A DNA stretch of 64,000 bases from Prorocentrum cordatum. Its lineage: Eukaryota; Sar; Dinophyceae; Prorocentrales; Prorocentraceae. Positions within the stretch are counted from its first letter, which is position 1. Each line of letters starts with the position of its first letter. Positions 61,641 to 64,000 of this stretch are shown here, one piece after another. A model generated the notes under the pieces. The model did not search any database. It worked only from the letters and a program-made list of their open reading frames with translations, and was not told the origin of the DNA. The translations under genes and the position numbers were made by a program. The stretch spans positions 408,445 through 472,444 of the forward strand of contig CAUYUJ010006369.1 of the NCBI GenBank assembly GCA_963575745.1, in the 5' to 3' direction.

Positions 61641-62889
61641 CGCCAATAGGGCCGTCTGACACCTGGCGCCCCGTCCAGGTCCAGGGGAGGAGGGTGGACG
61701 AGGAAACTCCTTAAACCACCTACGCCCAGATGGCTGGTGGGATTCCAGAGGAGGAGGGAGAGTAGTATTCCTAATGTTCAAGTGTGAAGGAGGCGAAGGT
61801 GGGAAGGGAAAGGAGGGGGAGTGAGGGGGGGAGGGGAGCGGAGCAGGCACAGCGGGCGCGCGGGCAGGTACCTGACTGGGCGCAGTGGTTGGGAGCAGGG
61901 ACGCGGGCGTCGTGGGAAACACGGGGGCCGTGGCCAAGACGTCGCGGGTATTTGTCGATACCGATCTTGGTCGTGGTCCATGTCAGCCGTCGCCGAATCG
62001 CGAGGATGATCTACGAATTGACGCTGACCAAGATCGACGGTGACCAAGATCGGCACGACGTTTCCGCGTTCAGTCTTGATCATGGTCCCCGTTTTCTTAT
62101 CGTCTATGGCCAGATCAGCCAAGACAAAGAAGACGTGGGGCCTATGTGTGTAGTTGGGGTCTGCGCTAACGGGGTTCAGCCGAACCTCTCCGAGATCCTC
62201 TGCTTGACCCGGATTTGGGGAGCCACCTGGAGCCGACCCCGCTCCCCCGCCCTCCGCTGCCCTGGGCTTGTGAGCTACTTGGTGGCCCGCTCGTGTTCGC
62301 GACGTGGCCCTGGCTGACCCGGGTTTGCGCTCACCTTAGGCGAGTGTGTCCCCGAAAGACGTGGTCTCGGCTGGGCGCTGTCTTGTGAGGTTCGTATCTG
62401 AGGGGAGGGAGGAGATGAACTGCTACACGCCAGGCTGGTCGGGACAGACATTGGCGTGGGTTCTCCTGGCCCGCCTTGGGTAACGATACCAGTGGCCACG
62501 GCATCTCGATGCCATCTCTGTGTTGACAATTAGGGGTCCTCTTGACGGGCAAGCGTGGCCCGGGATCGGCTGGAATTGATGCAAGGTGATGCCCAGGGTC
62601 TCGCTGTTACCTCAGTACCCCTTGGTCCAAGATCTCGTCCTCACGCTCTTCCCATCGTTGCCTTTTGCCTCTCCCAGAAGGCCTTCAGTTCAACTCTATC
62701 CTGTCCTCCCGGACCTCCGAGGGCCTGCAGCATGCCCTACACTGGCTTTTGACGCTTGACGCCTCGCCGCGGCATCGGGCAGCGCCCGTAGAGAGTTTTT
62801 CTTCCCCCGAACAGTTTGCTGAACGGGGTGCTGTTGCGGCCGTAATTAGTTCCAGTCGAGTGCAGGCGCGCAGAGACATCCTCAGGAAA
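61641..62889. other. No confident gene
   Basis: 61700-61750 shares AAACTCCTTAAACCACCTAC and GGCTGGTGGGATTC with 20210-20260. Near 61965 and 62045, CCGATCTTGGTC and GACCAAGATCGG form an inverted pair. A plus frame through 62010-62270 lacks family support. Confidence 0.3.
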
Positions 62890-64000
62890 TTCTGGCGGTC
62901 TGGGCCGATTCGCCTGAGACATCCCAACAACTCTCGATTCTGAGCTGGCTGGGATTAGGCGTTTCGCCGGAGACATCTTCGCAACTCTGGGCTGCGGGAT
63001 GCCGCGCAGGAGGTGGTACGGCGCATTTCGCTTGAGACAGCCTCGCAACTCTGAGCTTGAGGATGCCGCGCGCGAGGTGGTCCGGCCCGTTTCGCTTGAG
63101 ACATCCTCACAATTCTGAGTTCCGGGATGCCGCGTGCGGGGTGGTTCGGCGCGTTTCGCTTGAGACATTCTCGCATCTCTGAATTCCGAGATGCCGCGCG
63201 CGAGGTTGTCAAGCCCGTTTCCCCGGAGACTTTCTCGCAACTCTGAGTTCCGAGATGCCCGAGATGCCGCCCGCGAGGTGGATTCGGCCAGTTTCGCTTG
63301 AGACATCCTTGCAATTTTGGGCTCCGAGACGCCGCGCGCCTGAGAGATTCTCGAAACTCTCAGCTCCGAGATGCTGCGCGAGGTGGTCTGGCCCGTTTCG
63401 CCTGAGACATCCTCGTATTTCTAGGCTTTGAGATGCCGCGCGAGGGGTGGTCCGGCCAGTTTCGCTCGAGATATCCTCGACACTCTGAGTTCTGAGATGT
63501 TCTGAGATGCTGGATGCGAGGTGGTCCGGCCCGTTTCGCTTTAGACATCCTCATATCTCGGGGCTTTGAGATGCCGCGCCAGAGGAGGTCATAGGAGGTT
63601 TGGCACGTTTCGCTTGAAATATCCTTGCAATTCTGAGCTTCGAGATGCCGCGCGCGAGGTGGTTCGGGTCGTTTCCTCTGGGATATCTGCGCAACTCTGG
63701 GCTGCGAGATGCCGCGCCAGTCGTCTGGCCCGTGTCGCATGAGACATCCTCGCAACTCTGAGCTCCGAAATGCCGCACGCGGGATGGTTCGGCCCGTTCC
63801 ACTTGAACATCTTCGCAGTTCTGAGCTCCCAGATCGAGGAAGGAGGAGGGTTGGGACCCAAACGAACCAGTTGGTTACACATCTGTTGTCGAGTTGTGCT
63901 CCAGGAGGAGCCTGGGCGCTGCCTGGGACATCCTCGCAAGTCTAAGCTCCGAGCGCGTGGTGGTCTGGCCCATTTCGCCTGAGATATTCTTGTATCTTGT
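62890..64000 (+). repeat. 64-bp satellite array, continues past the window end
   Basis: About 17 tandem units of approximately 64 bp: CCTCGCAACTCTGAGCTCCG, AGATGCCGCGCGCGAGGTGG, then CCCGTTTCGCTTGAGACAT. One unit near 63257 has a duplicated CCGAGATGC. The GTTTCGCCTGAGACATCC segment is the reverse complement of the core shared with other repeats (GATGTCTCAGGCGAAAC). Frames on both strands are artefacts. Confidence 0.95.

Noticed and set aside
61621-61650. GCGCCATCTTGGCGCCAA as a third spliced-leader relic
   Set aside because: It lacks the CCGTAG start, is palindromic, and sits in a CTTGGGG/CATCTTGG repeat that explains it.
62890-64000. Regular repeat with conserved segments, CRISPR-like at first sight
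   Set aside because: There are no unique spacers; the whole 64-bp unit repeats. The context is eukaryotic.

Overview
This window reads as dinoflagellate nuclear DNA: GC-rich, very gene-poor and dominated by simple repeats, satellites, fold-back elements and one degenerate retrotransposon. The strongest lineage marker is a pair of relic dinoflagellate spliced-leader sequences (49779-49800 and 18065-18086), each a short distance upstream of an ATG. Dinoflagellates trans-splice a 22-nt leader onto mRNAs, so a genomic leader fused to a gene indicates a reverse-transcribed mRNA that re-integrated. A large-genome, high-GC lineage such as Prorocentrum would fit, but that is inference.

Layout. 1-8.6 kb: short-period repeats, several fold-back (MITE-like) elements, a GAGATCGATAGT array and weak exon-like segments. 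8.6-14.3 kb: a composite domain in which (GGA)n tracts alternate with conserved flanks and an 89/77/~100-bp satellite. 14.3-24.2 kb: fold-back elements, microsatellites, the first leader-tagged reading frame (18.1 kb) and more (GGA)n. 24.2-31.6 kb: GC-rich sequence with a long palindromic element and two low-confidence exon-like frames. 31.6-33 kb: an inverted counterpart of modules seen at 3.8-4.5 kb and near the window start. 33-38 kb: mostly unassigned sequence with fold-back copies and GA/CA tracts. 38.2-44.4 kb: a Ty1/copia retrotransposon with two short LTRs, a tRNA primer site, a polypurine tract and a gag-pol frame broken by many stops and frameshifts. 44.5-46.5 kb: a run of microsatellites and a GCGACCCACC satellite. 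46.9-52.5 kb: a TCATCCGGTGCC minisatellite into which the one clearly intact gene (49864-50847) was inserted as a leader-bearing retrocopy. 52.5-64 kb: inverted copies of the composite repeat, further minisatellites and a 64-bp satellite running off the window end.

Confident coding content is one intact intronless gene (327 aa) and one dead retrotransposon; a short leader-tagged frame at 18.1 kb is probable. The very many other open frames are mostly by-products of high GC and triplet repeats. The genes show no operon-like relationship. What is coherent here is the repeat biology: at least six fold-back families (two copies of one with 5-bp target duplications), satellites with conserved edges, and a shared palindromic core (AGGCGAAACGCCT) that recurs in otherwise different repeats.
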